Positions 34,121 through 45,647 are shown, counted from the first letter of the stretch. The stretch is 64,000 nt of DNA from Epiperipatus broadwayi (GCA_028023455.1 JAQFVV010000501.1:1-64000); one strand, 5' to 3'. The notes: generated by a model not told the origin, from the letters alone. Program-made: numbers and translations.

Positions 34121-35860
34121 AATTTTATCTAAAAAAATTTATTAAAATAATCTTTCATAAAAGAAAAACGTAAAATTAGATGTTGAAGAGTTTGTTACAG
34201 TTTGTTTTCGAAAAAGATATGAATCAAATAGTTTTCCATCGCTAGTTTTTGAAATAAAAAGCTACAATTAATTAATCAGAAGGGGAGAGGGGTGTTTCGT
34301 TAGAAAAAATAAACTAAAGATTTTATAAAAAGGAAGTAAAGAGTTTTCTTATTAGTATTCGTAAAATATAAATAATTTAAAGTTTAAAAAAATACAAATC
34401 TCTTTTCATTCGAATTAAAGAAAAAATAATCTTGAAACTAGTAATATATATGCGTATATATGTGCGATTGTCAATAATAGAAAAAATGTATGCGTAATAA
34501 ATGTTATTATAAATAAATGAAAATTAAAGAAAATTATCATTAAAAAACATGGCAATGGCTATTAATTAAAATATAAAACAAGGTAAAAGGTTAGGTGATA
34601 AATTAAAATATAAAACAATACGTTTTGCATGGCTATTACTAATTAAGCAATCTTCCAAAACACGTTGTCAAAGGATTAATTGCTAAAGAATTTCGACAAC
34701 AGATATTTGCCAGAGGATATTACAAGGACAACACGTCACAGGTATAAATACGACTGGTTTTTTATCGGACAGTTCAGTTCAATTGAGTTCACAAATCAAT
34801 TGAGTCAGTTAATTTCAATCAGTTAAGTTAATTGTGTCCGGAAACAAAAAAAATGTGGTGTTGAGCAGTTTGGGAAATACACGCCTCTCCCCACAGCCTG
34901 ATGTCTGATGGAAACAGCAAGATCTGCCCATGAAATAATGTCAGCTTAACAACTTGGAAATCTCTGTCAATATCTAATTGTCTCCAATAGTAATGATCGT
35001 GAATAATAAGGAAACTCATCAAGGAAATGTCCCAGCCGGCTGGAAGAAGCAACAAACAAGAAGAAAACAAAGTTCTAAATCTACGTTCAAAATCCTAGGT
35101 AAAACATTTGCTTATTTCGTTTATACTGTAATAGCCATTGCATTGCATTAATTCGTGCGAATCCTCCAAGAGTCTAATTATATGAACTCTATATCATACA
35201 TAAAATGAACTATTGATATGTGTGTTTAAGTTTCAAATGCTATTAATGCTTTATTATTATATTTGTGAATGCTATATGAATTAATATGTGCGTGATCATT
35301 ATATCAGTGTTATTAGTTAAATTAGATAAATACCAGTGTTCTATTATTAAAATCTACAAGAATATTTAAACTAGTTTAGAAATGTTAATTTAAAATGTGT
35401 GTGTATTATTAAATTATAAAGATGTTTAAATTTAGTAAATTAATGTTAGTTAATAAATTGTCTTTAAAATTAAACTCTATTTGTCGGTCAATTCTTTTTA
35501 TCAATCTCTTCTTACCAATATTTTATTATTGATTAAAATTAGACTGAGCTAGTTAAGGGAATTGTTTCGAGCGCTGGATTATGAGCCTACTGACCAAATA
35601 CGTTGTTTATTCTTCTGAATAGATAACTGGCACCTGGAGTTTACTCCGAAACAAATAAAGTGTTTGGATAGTAGGGGTTTGAATCTAGCAGCCGAGGTGG
35701 GCCATTGTTGATAGTTAAAGCTATCAATAATATCTTCCATTTTGCTCGAACGTGCCGGTTCGTTCATTAATATTTATAAGATTATAAATGTGTTTTAAAG
35801 AAGTTTGATCCAAAATCTTTGCAGGGTAAGTAAGATCTTCTGCAGAGTGAACCCGGTACA
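34121..35860 (+). repeat. 5' LTR (first ~35-45 bases lost)
   Basis: Aligns with 38510-40275. Compared with the 3' LTR, the TGTAATGTACC start is missing and (AT)n directly precedes ATTTTATCTAAAAAAATT. The first ~100 bases are the most divergent; from about 34215 on the two copies are nearly identical. It contains TATAAATA at 34743 and donor-like GGTAAGTAAG at 35825. Its ORFs on the minus strand (34828-35070, 35579-35767) recur in the 3' LTR with substitutions but are antisense and unlike any known protein. Confidence 0.88.
34735..34790 (+). promoter_or_regulatory. LTR core promoter (TATA box)
   Basis: GGTATAAATAC at 34741-34751, followed ~30 bases later by the initiator-like CAGTTCAGTTC. Because the copy at 39157-39164 is conserved (GGTATAAATAC), this is the likely Pol II start of the element, giving U3/R boundaries near 34775. 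Confidence 0.65.
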
Positions 35861-35865
35861 TTAAA

Positions 35866-35886
35866 TGGCTATACCCAACTTGGGGC
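35866..35886 (+). promoter_or_regulatory. Candidate primer-binding site
   Basis: Five bases after the 5' LTR the sequence reads TGGCTATACCCAACTTGGGG. The words TGGC, CCCAAC and TGGGGC match in order the complement of a metazoan tRNA-Lys 3' end, but with three extra bases inside. It is either a mutated tRNA-Lys site or a site for another tRNA. Confidence 0.4.
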
Positions 35887-36221
35887 TGGACCTAAGAAAC
35901 AATAGTAATTAAAAACTTTGTTTTTTGTTCAAAAAATTTTATACAAAAGCTAAATTACGTATGTAAAAGTGTTTTAATTTTAAAAAAGAATTGACCGAAA
36001 TTTTTTTTTCTTTAAATGAAAAGAGATTTTAATATTTACGTTATTTAAAATAAATCTTTATGTTAAATCAAAGACAATTGGGTATTATGGGTGGAGCTGA
36101 AGCGTTAAGATCGGGTAGAAAAATGGACAAAAGGGGTGGTCAGCATGTGTTTCCGTTTTAGTAAGAAAATAAATAAATAAGTCATATATTAAATTTAGTG
36201 AAATAAAATATTGTTTTAAAA

Positions 36222-37016
36222 ATGGGAGTTGTAGAAAAAGAAGAGAGTGAGTCACAGATGATGATGAAGATGTTGATGAAGTTGGTAATAGAAATGAAGG
36301 AGGATATGAGTGAATTCAAGAAAAGTCTGCAAGCAATGATGGCAGAGTGTAAAGCAGAAATAAAGAAAGAAATTAGTGAAGTTAAACAGGGCCAGCAGGC
36401 TATAAAGGAAGAAATGATTAGGGAAATTAAAGAAATGAGAAGAGAAATAATGGGAGAAGTAGAAGAAACTCAGGAAGTAGAAAAAGAAGTTGAGGTGGAA
36501 AAGGAGTTGAAAAATGAGTTGAGTAAAGAGATCGTAGAAATAGATTTTGTCAAAGAAAATAAAGATGTGGAGGTCATGAAAGAGATAGTAGAGTCAATTA
36601 GTGGTAAATATAATAGTTTGGAGATAGAAATAAAATTAGAATCAGATAGCGTTGCTACAGAGAAAGTCGAAACAAATAGAGATCAAGAAATAGAAGAGAG
36701 ACATAAGTTCAAGGTAGAAGATAGCGTTGAAAAGTTTTTACAAAACTTTAAAAAGGTTAAAGTAAAAGTTTATGTTCATTTTAAATGGAGATTTAAAACT
36801 AAGAGAAAGAATAGGAAAAAATATTCACAGTTAAGAAAAATATGGAGGTCTGTGAAGCTTAAAGGTTTTCTAATGTACAAGGTTGAAAATAGAATGGAAA
36901 GAGAAAGAGATAAAATAAATTTTAATCGAAAGAGAGATGTGAGAATATGGAGTATAATTTATATTAGTGAGTTAGTAGAAAGAAAGAAGGAACCGCGGAC
37001 ATATTTAAAGAGATAG
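36222..37016 (+). CDS. Gag-like coiled-coil protein of the LTR element
   Basis: 264 codons from an ATG in a fitting position ~360 bases after the 5' LTR, preceded by AAAA. Residues 8-100 are Met/Glu/Lys-rich with heptad spacing, a long coiled coil as in the N-terminus of several Gypsy-type Gag proteins. Residues 100-165 are acidic. Residues 170-264 are very basic with aromatics (KVYVHFKWRFKTKRKNRKKY, then RKIWR), a plausible RNA-binding segment. No CCHC knuckle and no protease active site are visible. The conserved open frame among decayed DNA, together with near-identical LTRs, suggests it was functional until recently. The Gag assignment rests on position and composition, not on a matched domain. 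Confidence 0.55.
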   Translation: MGVVEKEESESQMMMKMLMKLVIEMKEDMSEFKKSLQAMMAECKAEIKKEISEVKQGQQAIKEEMIREIKEMRREIMGEVEETQEVEKEVEVEKELKNELSKEIVEIDFVKENKDVEVMKEIVESISGKYNSLEIEIKLESDSVATEKVETNRDQEIEERHKFKVEDSVEKFLQNFKKVKVKVYVHFKWRFKTKRKNRKKYSQLRKIWRSVKLKGFLMYKVENRMERERDKINFNRKRDVRIWSIIYISELVERKKEPRTYLKR

Positions 37017-37019
37017 TAA

Positions 37020-37700
37020 ATAAGGACAGAAATAGATATGAGTAATATAATCAAAAAGTGACCTGAAATAGACAATGAGCTATTTAAAATGATGGATTGT
37101 AATGTCAAATAATAATGAAGAGGTTGTAAATCTAAAACTTCTATTTAAAACTAGAAATATATTAATTAATGTAAAAATGTTAAAATGAAATAAGTAAGTA
37201 AAGTTAAAATAATCGATTAAAAGCAAGTTAAATAAATAATGTGTAGGATATCTGTAATAAAAGTAATAAAGATTATGTTTTTTTCTGTAATACACGTATA
37301 GTATAATAAAGTAAAATAAGTGTTTTTGGAATATACGTAAGTTAATAAAAGGAAATAAATAAATGGTTTAAAGTAATTAAGTCAAATCAAATATCTGTAT
37401 AATAATGAAGAGCAATAAAATAAAATAGTTTTTCTGAATGCACGCACGTTAATAAAGAAGTTAAGTAAATGATTTAAAATATGATTCCATAATATAAATA
37501 AATATGTAAACTGATGTCCATGATGGTTTAAAAATAGTATCGTATCACTAATATTTAAAATGTTCGTAAGGGTTTGAAAATAATATTGTGAGATTAGATT
37601 AATACAAATGTTAAAGTAATGTTCATATGAATTTAAAATAAAGTTTGTAAGATTAATAATAAAAAAATATAAAGTCAATCTAAGTGTATTAAGTGTGTAT
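37020..37700. other. LTR-element interior, degenerate internal repeats
   Basis: Non-coding. At 37270-37480 three loosely similar units occur (TTTTT-x-GAATRYACG, TTAATAAAG, AAATGRTTTAAA). There is no pol homology in any frame. Confidence 0.5.
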
Positions 37701-37703
37701 AAG

Positions 37704-37957
37704 TATACATGTGTATATACGCGCACATACACTGGTAATATTCGGGTAAATACGATACCTCATGATGCGTATCTGAAATGTATTTATCCAGATATCCTTT
37801 TAGGTTATTTTCTTGGCACTGCTGCACCTCATGATGTGTGCAAGAAGGGATTTATTTATTATAGATTCCCTGTAAGCAAGTCCAGTAATAACTCGATATT
37901 TAGAATATTAGTAGGTGTAGAATTGTGCTGCACGTATACACATGTGTATGAATTTAT
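37704..37957. mobile_element. MITE-like palindromic repeat, copy B
   Basis: Second copy of the 5.5-kb element. It opens TATACATGTGTATATACGCG and closes GCACGTATACACATGTGTA, with shared internal words GGTAATATTCGG, CACTGCTGCACC, CCTGTAAGCAAGTCCA and GAATTTATC. It lies inside the LTR-element interior, so either it inserted there or the LTR element carries it as a passenger. Confidence 0.6.
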
Positions 37958-37959
37958 CT

Positions 37960-38475
37960 ATAGCAAAAGGGAATGAGGGTAGTATAGAAATCAGTTTAGT
38001 TAAGGATAAGTTTAAAGCTGCCGACTGGATAAATTTTAGTACCCGTAATGGACTTATCAGGGATCATTCCTCTTTCCAAAGAGTAAGTCAAAAATGGACA
38101 GTTGAAAATTCCTGCCATTTCACAGCGACCCTTTCTTTTTCCAAGTCTGGTAGAAACCTGGCAAATGAAGCTTCGATTTTATATATGTGTAAGTCGGTTT
38201 AAGTCAGCGAATCTGCTTCCATGTCATTTCCAAAAGATCCCTGTGCCACAAAATTAGTTTGTCCCGGTGGTCATTATCCATGATTTAGATCATTGTGAAC
38301 AATGTATTCGGCATAGATAGAAGGAAAGGATAGTCAAAACAGATTGCCCTTGGTATGTAAAGTGAAAAGATTATCAAAAAAGCAAACTTAGAAAAGAATA
38401 ATAGAATGAAGATTTAATGTTGTCAGAGATAAAATGGTCAAAAATAGACGCATTTTACTCTCAAAGGGAGGGTGG
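37960..38475 (+). other. LTR-element 3' interior and polypurine tract
   Basis: The less AT-rich block 37980-38330 has no pol-like frame. The end is AAAGGGAGGGTGG (about 38463-38475), directly before the LTR start TGTAATG. This is a typical plus-strand primer. Confidence 0.65.
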
Positions 38476-40275
38476 TGTAATGTACCAATATTGAAATTGG
38501 CACATGATTATTTTGTCTAAAAAAATTATTAAATAATAAATAAGTTATAAAAATCTAAAAGGTTTCTTTAAGTAAACAAAATCAGTTGGTCAAAAGTAAA
38601 ATTAAAAGGTAGAGTTTTAAAACAAAAAAATAATCTTTCGAAAGAAAAATAAGAGTCAAATAGTTTTCCATCATTAGTTTTGAAAATAAAAGCTACAATT
38701 TATTAATCAGAAGGGGAGAGGGGTCTTTCATTAGAAAAATAAACTAAAGGTTTTATAAAAAGGAAGTAAAGAGTTTTCTTATTAGTATTCGTAAAATATA
38801 AATAATTTAAAGTTTAAAAAAATACAAATCTCTTTTCATTTGAATTAAAGAAAAAATAATCTTAAAACTAGTAATATATGTGCGTATATATGTGCGATTG
38901 TCAATAATAGAATAAATGTATGCGTAATAAATGTTATTATAAATAAATGAAAGTTAAAGAAGATTATCATTAAAAAACACGGCAATGGCTATTAATTAAA
39001 AATAAAAAGAGTATAATTAAAATATAAAACAATACGTTTTGCATGGCTATTACTAATTAAGCAATCTTCCAAAACACGTTGTCAAAGGATTAATTGCTAA
39101 AGAATTTCGACAACAGATATTTGCCGGAGGATATTAAAAGGACAACATGTTGCAGGTATAAATACTGGACTATTTTATCGGACAGTTGCAGTTCAGTTCA
39201 CAAATCAATTGAGTCAGTTAATTTCAATCAGTTAAGTTAATTGTGTCTGGAAACAAAAAAAATGTGGTGTTGAGCAGTTTGGGAAATACATGCCTCTCCC
39301 CACAGCCTGATGTCCAATGGAAACAGCAAGATCTGCCTGTGAAATAATGTCAGCTTAACAACTTGGAAATCTCCGTCAATATCTAATTGTCTCCAATAGT
39401 AATGATCGTGAATAATAAGGAAACTCATCAAGGAAATGTCCCAGCCAGCTGGAAGAAGCAACAAACAAGAAGAAAACAAAGTTCTAAATCTACGTTCAAA
39501 ATCCTAGGTAAAACATTTGCTTATTTCATTTATACTGTAATAGCCATTGCATTGCATTAATTCGTGTGAATCCTCCAAGAGTCTAATTATATGAACTCTA
39601 TATCATACATAAAATGAACTATTGATATGTGTGTTTAAGTTTCAAATGCTATTAATGCTTTATTATTATATTTGTGAATGCTATATGAGTTAATATGTGC
39701 GTGATCATTATATCAGTGTTATTAGTTAAATTAGATAAATACCAGTGTTCTATTATTAAAATCTACAAGAATATTTAAACTAGTTTAGAAATGTTAATTT
39801 AAAATGTGTGTGTATTATTAAATTATAAAGATGTTTAAATTTAGTAAATTAATGTTAGTTAATAAATTGTCTTTAAAATTAAACTCTATTTGTCGGTCAA
39901 TTCTTTTTATCAATCTCTTCTTACCAATATTTTATTATTGATTAAAATTAGACTGAGCTAGTTAAGGGAATTGTTTCGAGCGCTGGATTATGAGCCTACT
40001 GACCAAATACATTGTTTATTCTTCTGAATAGATAACTGGCGCCCGGAGTTTACTCCAAAACAAATAAAGTGTTTGGATAGTAGGGGTTTGAATCTAGCAG
40101 CCGAGGTGGGCCATTGTTGATAGTTAAAGCTATCAATAATATCTCCCATTTTGCTCGAACATGCTGGTTCGTTCACGTAATATTTATAAGATTATAAATG
40201 TGTTTTAAAGAAGTTTGAAACCAGCCAAAACCTTTGCAGGGTAAGTAAGATCTTCTGCGGAGCAAATCCGGTACA
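38476..40275 (+). repeat. 3' LTR (complete)
   Basis: 1.8 kb, TGTAATGTACC...GGTACA with a terminal TGTA/TACA inverted pair. Includes TATAAATA at 39157, the donor-like GGTAAGTAAG at ~40240, and a GGGTTTGAATCTAGC block resembling a tRNA B box at ~40085. The order of a TTGAAYCTAG-type word, GTAAGT and CCGG-TACA at its end is shared with the solo LTR at 50.7-52.9 kb, so the two LTR families are probably related. Confidence 0.88.
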
Positions 40276-40311
<36 letters not shown>

Positions 40312-40318
40312 ATTTTTA
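40276..40318. repeat. (AT)n(GT)n microsatellite at LTR 3' junction
   Basis: About 24 bases of (AT)n and then (GT)n between the LTR end and the palindrome at 40324. It is the right flank of the insertion site. Confidence 0.9.
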
Positions 40319-40323
40319 ATTCA

Positions 40324-40543
40324 TATAATAATTCAAACAAATTTATTCAAGACAGTATTTAAATTTTAAATAAAATATATTCTTTACTGGAGGTACTTTC
40401 GATTGTATTACAGACAATCTTTATCAACCATTAATTTAGCAATTAATGGTTAATAAAGATTGTCAGTAATACAATCGAAAGCACTTCCACTAAAGAATAT
40501 ATTTTATTTAAAATTTGAATACTGTGTTGAATAGATTTGTTTG

Positions 40544-40553
<10 letters not shown>
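40324..40553. mobile_element. Near-perfect palindrome bounded by (TA)n
   Basis: Arms of ~113 bases (40324-40436 and 40441-40553) around a 4-base loop TAGC. Only a handful of mismatches separate the arms. The right arm runs straight into a ~56-base (TA)n (40549-40608), and the left is preceded by (AT)n(GT)n. It has no ORF. The transcript would be one long hairpin. It may be a foldback transposon or arise from inverted duplication inside the microsatellite. Confidence 0.8.
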
Positions 40554-40612
<59 letters not shown>

Positions 40613-40639
40613 GAGAAAGGATGACCAAAACATTGAAAG

Positions 40640-40800
40640 TATACATCTGCTGTTCACTCTTCATAAGGTGTTCAGTGCTTACCACATTCTAATAATGGAA
40701 TATACAATGACTGTTCATCCCTGCAGAAAATTATATAATTGCATAGAATCATGGCTGTTCACCCTTGCAGAAAATTTTATAATCACATAGAATTCAGTCT
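40640..40800. repeat. Short tandem duplication (GTTCACCC-TTGCAGAAAATT)
   Basis: Two to three imperfect copies of a ~45-bp unit share ATGRCTGTTCAYCCYTGCAG and AAAATTATATAAT or its variant, ending near 40800. Confidence 0.6.
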
Positions 40801-40959
40801 CTATCAAATTGGTATGATGGAAGGTAATGCGTTGATAACATTGGTGAGAAGATTTAAATGTTTGATACCTTTAGCTCAATTGAAGAGTGAAGGTTGCTTA
40901 CAAAATTTATGTACAATGAAAAAACGTTATCTGTATTTCTATCCTCTCGGATGATGACA

Positions 40960-42720
40960 ATATCGTAGGATTGGATGTGAGCAGTACTGATGAAACCCAA
41001 AAAATTGAAAATATATTTCTGCAATTCACCCCTCTACAGAAGTGCAAAGAAACCAGTCTACCAAATTTGTATGATAAAGTCAGTCAAAACTGTATTATAA
41101 GGAGAAACATTAACAATCAAATGCATTGTTAATTTTGAAGTATATAAAAAAATATAATTTTATACACTCAGAATATTACAAAAATGTTTATATAAATAAT
41201 TCTTAAAATGCTATGTGTAATTAACATTATATTGATTTATATGAATTATATAAATGAAATAAGTCATTTGAGAATAGTGCATTGAATTTTTATATAATCT
41301 AGAAATTTGCTTCTCTTTTTAAATAAATAGAAATACCTATTTAAATTATACATCTTTACCTAAATTTCAGATAGTATAAAATAAAGCAAAAGTCTCAAAT
41401 AATGATCATTGTCTATCTCAATTAGACATCCAGTAATTTAATGATTCTTATATGAATGAAAGTCATTTAAATTAGATGGCCAGTTTTGATGTTTTTATAT
41501 TCCCTAGTGTTCAAAATAGATGGCTAAAACAGGATTTGAGTAAGGCTCTTACTTTACTGTTTTGTTTTAATAATGAAATAATAAAGGAGGGGCATATTAC
41601 AAATATATGTTCAATCATTTTCTAACTTCCATAATTAATGCATGTCACAAGATTCTGCATAATTACATTTATGCATAGATTTAAAAATGATAAATATTTA
41701 TTATCATGATTATTAAAATATATCTGTTTTGAATGATCATATTTACGTAATGTAATAATTAAATTCTTTTTGGTAAAATGTATATTAATTTAAACCATGG
41801 ATACCCTGGAATTAACAATTTTATAATTAATAGTTTATTCTGCTGCTAGTGAATACAGCAGCATATTTTTTTTCTCTTTCTCATATCACTACATTGAATT
41901 ATTATTCAACTTTGATTTGTATAACAAAGTAGTATATTTACTTTGCTATTCGTAAATGATATTCTTATTCTATTTTTTACACAATTTGATATGTGTGTAG
42001 TTTTTCATATTTTTATCATAATAGTCATTTCCACTTTACTTTTCAGCCCATATAATTTGAGTGAGAAATGCTCTTCATGGTATCTGTTTAATCCAATGCT
42101 TGTTTTTTCATTATTTAATGATAAAATCTTATCTAGCTCTTATATGTTTTAACACTTTTGTGAAATCATCCTTAAGCTGATGCTATGTGGAATGGTACTT
42201 TAGTTATTTAAAATTAAATTCATTCTTGTGGTTACCTTTAGCATTTTTTGCTGGTTTTATGTTTAAAAACTGAAATTAAAATATATATTGCTTTATTAAT
42301 TTTTAAAAAAACTGAAGATGTCACTACTGTATTATGAACTTAATACAAATGAGTTTACAATGCTTTAGATTGGTTGATTCTTTATCTCAGCTCAAAGCAC
42401 TTATGAAAATATTTGAGAGCACTCATTGTTCTGTTTAGAAAATGAAAACACATATTTTCCATTGTAATTTTATATATTTATGATTAGTTTTGCAAAATAT
42501 TTGTAAAATATTTACTTTTGATCAGAATATATTTGGATTCAGATTTTATTTTAAAATATTTGTTTTTAGAGGAAAAGAAGTCAAGAGAAAAGTAATAACA
42601 TAAAGTAGCAATTTGTGATTGGCTGAAAAAAATATCTCCATTTGTCATTTTTTAAATAATAAAAAGTTAAAGTTGTAAACCACTAAACATTATGTGATCA
42701 CCGTGTTCAAAGCTTACACA
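40960..42720. other. AT-rich non-coding stretch
   Basis: No gene recognised. The 69-codon ORF at 41943-42152 is hydrophobic and lacks context. Confidence 0.5.
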
Positions 42721-42846
42721 AGCTGTTAAAACAGTAGCAAATTCTATACAGTAGTGTCACCTAGTGCACAAAACTTGCTTCTATTGATTATCATGGCTTT
42801 CACTAGGTGGCACTACTGTATGGAGAATTTGCTACTTTGAAGTTTA
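42690..42846. mobile_element. Short foldback element, family A, no ribozyme
   Basis: AGTAGCAAATTCTATACAGTAGTG and CACCTAGTG are mirrored by CACTAGGTGGCACTACTG and TATGGAGAATTTGCTACT, leaving ~40 bases in the centre. The ACAGTAGTG-CAC word and the leading TGTGATCACC...GTTAAAACAG block are shared with the 50.25- and 54.2-kb elements. The centre lacks CTGATGA/GAAA, so this is a deletion derivative. Confidence 0.75.
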
Positions 42847-42849
42847 AAA

Positions 42850-43740
42850 TAGAATTTTATTACTTTATAAAGTCTTAACCATAATTTGTTTTAAATGAAG
42901 AAATGGAGTTAAAACAAATATTTCATTTGTAAAATATTTTTATTGCCAATCGTGCAATAATAAAATATCATTGATCTGATTTCGCATTTCAGTTTATTAC
43001 ATTTTTGTATATTTGTGAAGTTGAAATATTATTTTTTAAAAGGATTCTCACTCATCAATTTATATTTCTAAAAAAACATAATTTGAAATTTATGGAAACA
43101 CTATAAAGATCAATGGACAATTTTTTGAAATTCAAAAGTTGGAAATTTAATTCAAATTGTTATTAAGAGGTGTTAAAAAATTCAAAACTCTTACATCTTG
43201 TAATTATCACAAATCTAATATTTTCTCTATTAACACAAAAGTATACACATGGAATTCTGATCTCTACATTTCTTTACTGAGCCTTCATTGAGAAGAGATC
43301 CATTTTATTCCATTCATTTTTCAACCATATGCTTCAATAAATTTGAAAAATAAATTTGAAAAATTAATTTTCATTGGCGTTAAAATATTAATGAAAATCT
43401 ATTTTTATAACATACTTTATTAAAATATTTTATAATTTAAAGCTTTATTAGGTATAGTTTATATTTCTTATGTTGAAACATTTCAAAAAATTAGGCTTTG
43501 AATATTATCTATATAAATATATTAGGCTTTTGGTTATATAATGCATATTTATTCATATATAGTTTTTAAGAGTTTTATTTTATATTTCTTATATTGAAAT
43601 ATTTGATTTCAGATGCAATTTCTTTACTGTGTAAATCAGACAATTAACATTTGTTATGTTGAAATATTTCAGGGTGTTAAACCTTTGCTATCATTATATA
43701 TATTTTATATAGATTCAGAATATTTTTATTTTTAATATTT
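42850..43740. other. AT-rich non-coding stretch
   Basis: No gene or partnered repeat seen. Short recurrences of a TTGAAATATTT word at 43470-43680 suggest a weak, decayed repeat. Confidence 0.5.
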
Positions 43741-43745
43741 TACCC

Positions 43746-43812
43746 AACAAAAGAGCTATTATAGGTTAACAAGAAAACTTGTTTAGTCTCAGGGATTGTC
43801 AATTAATAGTAA
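43746..43812 (+). repeat. Dispersed ~70-bp repeat, second copy
   Basis: Same family as 33615-33692 in opposite orientation. Directly followed by AAT/AAG microsatellite, so it may have provided its seed. Confidence 0.75.
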
Positions 43813-43813
43813 T

Positions 43814-43815
43814 TA

Positions 43816-43887
<72 letters not shown>

Positions 43888-44306
43888 AAGAAGAAGAAGA
43901 AGAAGAAGAAGAAGAAGAAGAAGAAGAAGAAGAAGAAGAAGAAGAAGAAGAAGAAGAAGAAGAAGAAGAAGAAGAAGAAGAAGAAGAAGAAGAAGAAGAA
44001 GAAGAAGAAGAAGAAGAAGAAGAAGAAGAAGAAGAAGAAGAAGAAGAAGAAGAAGAAGAAGAAGAAGAAGAAGAAGAAGAAGAAGAAGAAGAAGAAGAAG
44101 AAGAAGAAGAAGAAGAAGAAGAAGAAGAAGAAGAAGAAGAAGAAGAAGAAGAAGAAGAAGAAGAAGAAGAAGAAGAAGAAGAAGAAGAAGAAGAAGAAGA
44201 AGAAGAAGAAGAAGAAGAAGAAGAAGAAGAAGAAGAAGAAGAAGAAGAAGAAGAAGAAGAAGAAGAAGGAGGAGGAGGAAGAAGAAGAAGAAGCAGCAGC
44301 AGCAGC
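43814..44306. repeat. Long compound triplet repeat (AAT)n(AAG)n(GGA)n(AGC)n
   Basis: (TAA)n at ~43816-43858, then an almost pure (AAG)n of ~410 bases (43858-44266), four GGA, five GAA and five AGC/CAG, ending in T7. This is a homopurine strand of about 450 bases. Pure GAA/TTC tracts of this length are known to form triplex DNA and to be unstable, so the length here may be individual- or assembly-specific. Confidence 0.98.
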
Positions 44307-44309
44307 TTT

Positions 44310-45600
44310 TTTTAGAAAATATATTTTATGTCCTTCTTAATGTATTTATAATTTATTTTAAACTCTAAAAAAATTATTTTATATATTACTATTATAAATA
44401 AATATATAATATTGTATAGGCATTGTTAATTTTATAGTTATTTTAGTGTATTATGTTTCTATTACTCGATATTATATATATATACGTATTACTTTTTCTT
44501 TTTCTTTTTTAAAAAGTACATTTTTGACGTTCTATACTTCTACAAAGATGTCCAACTAAAATGTTAATTGACTGATTATTCAGCTCTGGATATTAAATTT
44601 TGCAGTTTTATAAACTTTATGCATATCAGATATTTTTTGCCTAAGCATGGATCTGTATATGTTAGCTTTATGCATATCAGGAATTATCCATATATACAAT
44701 CTAAACTTCTGGCATCTATAGAAACTTTAATATAGTATAAATATTATTTATTTTACAAAATGCAATCATTATAGGCTAGACTTCAGAAAATCAGCCATCT
44801 TTTATAGATTAATTGAAGATAGCAGATTTGATGTATAATATCCATAGAAATTGCAATTATAAATAATACATAATGCATTACATTTTTTTATTAAAATATG
44901 GTAGTTTGGAAAATATTCCACTGAGACAAGAGAAAAATGACATTCCATTATTTATACTTCTTAACTGTTATATTATGGTGGCCATATTTTGATGACCTTC
45001 TTTAATGACCTCATATTGCAGTGCTGGTGCATTTGCTTACCATGTCTATATCCTGGGTTCAAATCTGAACCATATGAACTTGAAAAGTTATTAACACACT
45101 TGGAATTTTTTTCCAAATACTCTATACATCCAATTTGAGTGCTAAATGGGTATTTTAGAAGAATGGTAAAACATTTAAACCATCATCACCTATAAATTAG
45201 TATGCCTAATTAGTATTACATTCTTCTTCACTATTCCAATGGAGGGGGGATGGCTATTGAAGAGGTTTTTGCTCTATGGTGGACTATTTAAAGTTTGTTT
45301 TATCTACCTTTTACAGAATATATATATATATTGTTTTGTATGTATAGGTTTTAAGTTAAATATTTCATTCACTTTATCTTGATCTTTGCTTTTCGAAAAA
45401 TCACTAATGGCCAGAAAAAGCTAAATCAACATTTCTGAAAAATTCTTGATTCATTTTCCGAGTCAGTTATTTTTCAGAGTCCATCCTTTTATTTGGAGAC
45501 TGTTTTCTTCCCTCTGGATTTAATGGTTTGCTTTTAAGACAGAATTTTTACTTTAAATTGTTGTTGTTTGTAGCAACATTGAGCTTTCTCTCAGAGTTAG
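44310..45600. other. AT-rich non-coding stretch
   Basis: No gene seen. Duplicated TTTATGCATATCAG words occur at 44620 and 44665. The block 44990-45250 is slightly less AT-rich. Confidence 0.5.
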
Positions 45601-45608
45601 ACGAATCA

Positions 45609-45611
<3 letters not shown>

Positions 45612-45647
<36 letters not shown>

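Larger units (their letters stand above)
34118..40275 (+). mobile_element. Non-autonomous LTR retrotransposon
   Basis: Two long direct repeats (34121-35860 and 38476-40275) flank a 2.6-kb interior. The 3' LTR begins TGTAATGTACC directly after a polypurine tract and ends GGTACA. Both outer flanks are (AT)n, so the element sits in an AT microsatellite with an undefinable ATAT-like target duplication. A TGG-initiated primer-site candidate lies 5 bases after the 5' LTR. The interior carries one Gag-like ORF and no protease, RT, RNase H or integrase, so it must rely on a relative's enzymes. The two LTRs agree closely over most of their length, implying a fairly recent insertion. A MITE-like copy (37.70-37.96 kb) lies within it. 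Confidence 0.88.

Noticed and set aside
34828-35070. 80-codon minus-strand ORF, repeated at 39237-39479
   Set aside because: The two copies are the two LTRs of one element; the frame is antisense and shows no known motif.
35540-35660. TGGCGCCCGGAG-type word inside the LTR (40037 in the 3' copy) as a primer-binding site
   Set aside because: It lies inside the repeated LTR in both copies, so it cannot be the PBS unless the LTR boundary is wrong.
35579-35767. 62-codon minus-strand ORF, repeated at 39988-40176
   Set aside because: Also LTR sequence; the GGGTTTGAATC word inside looks tRNA-like, but no tRNA fold is convincing.
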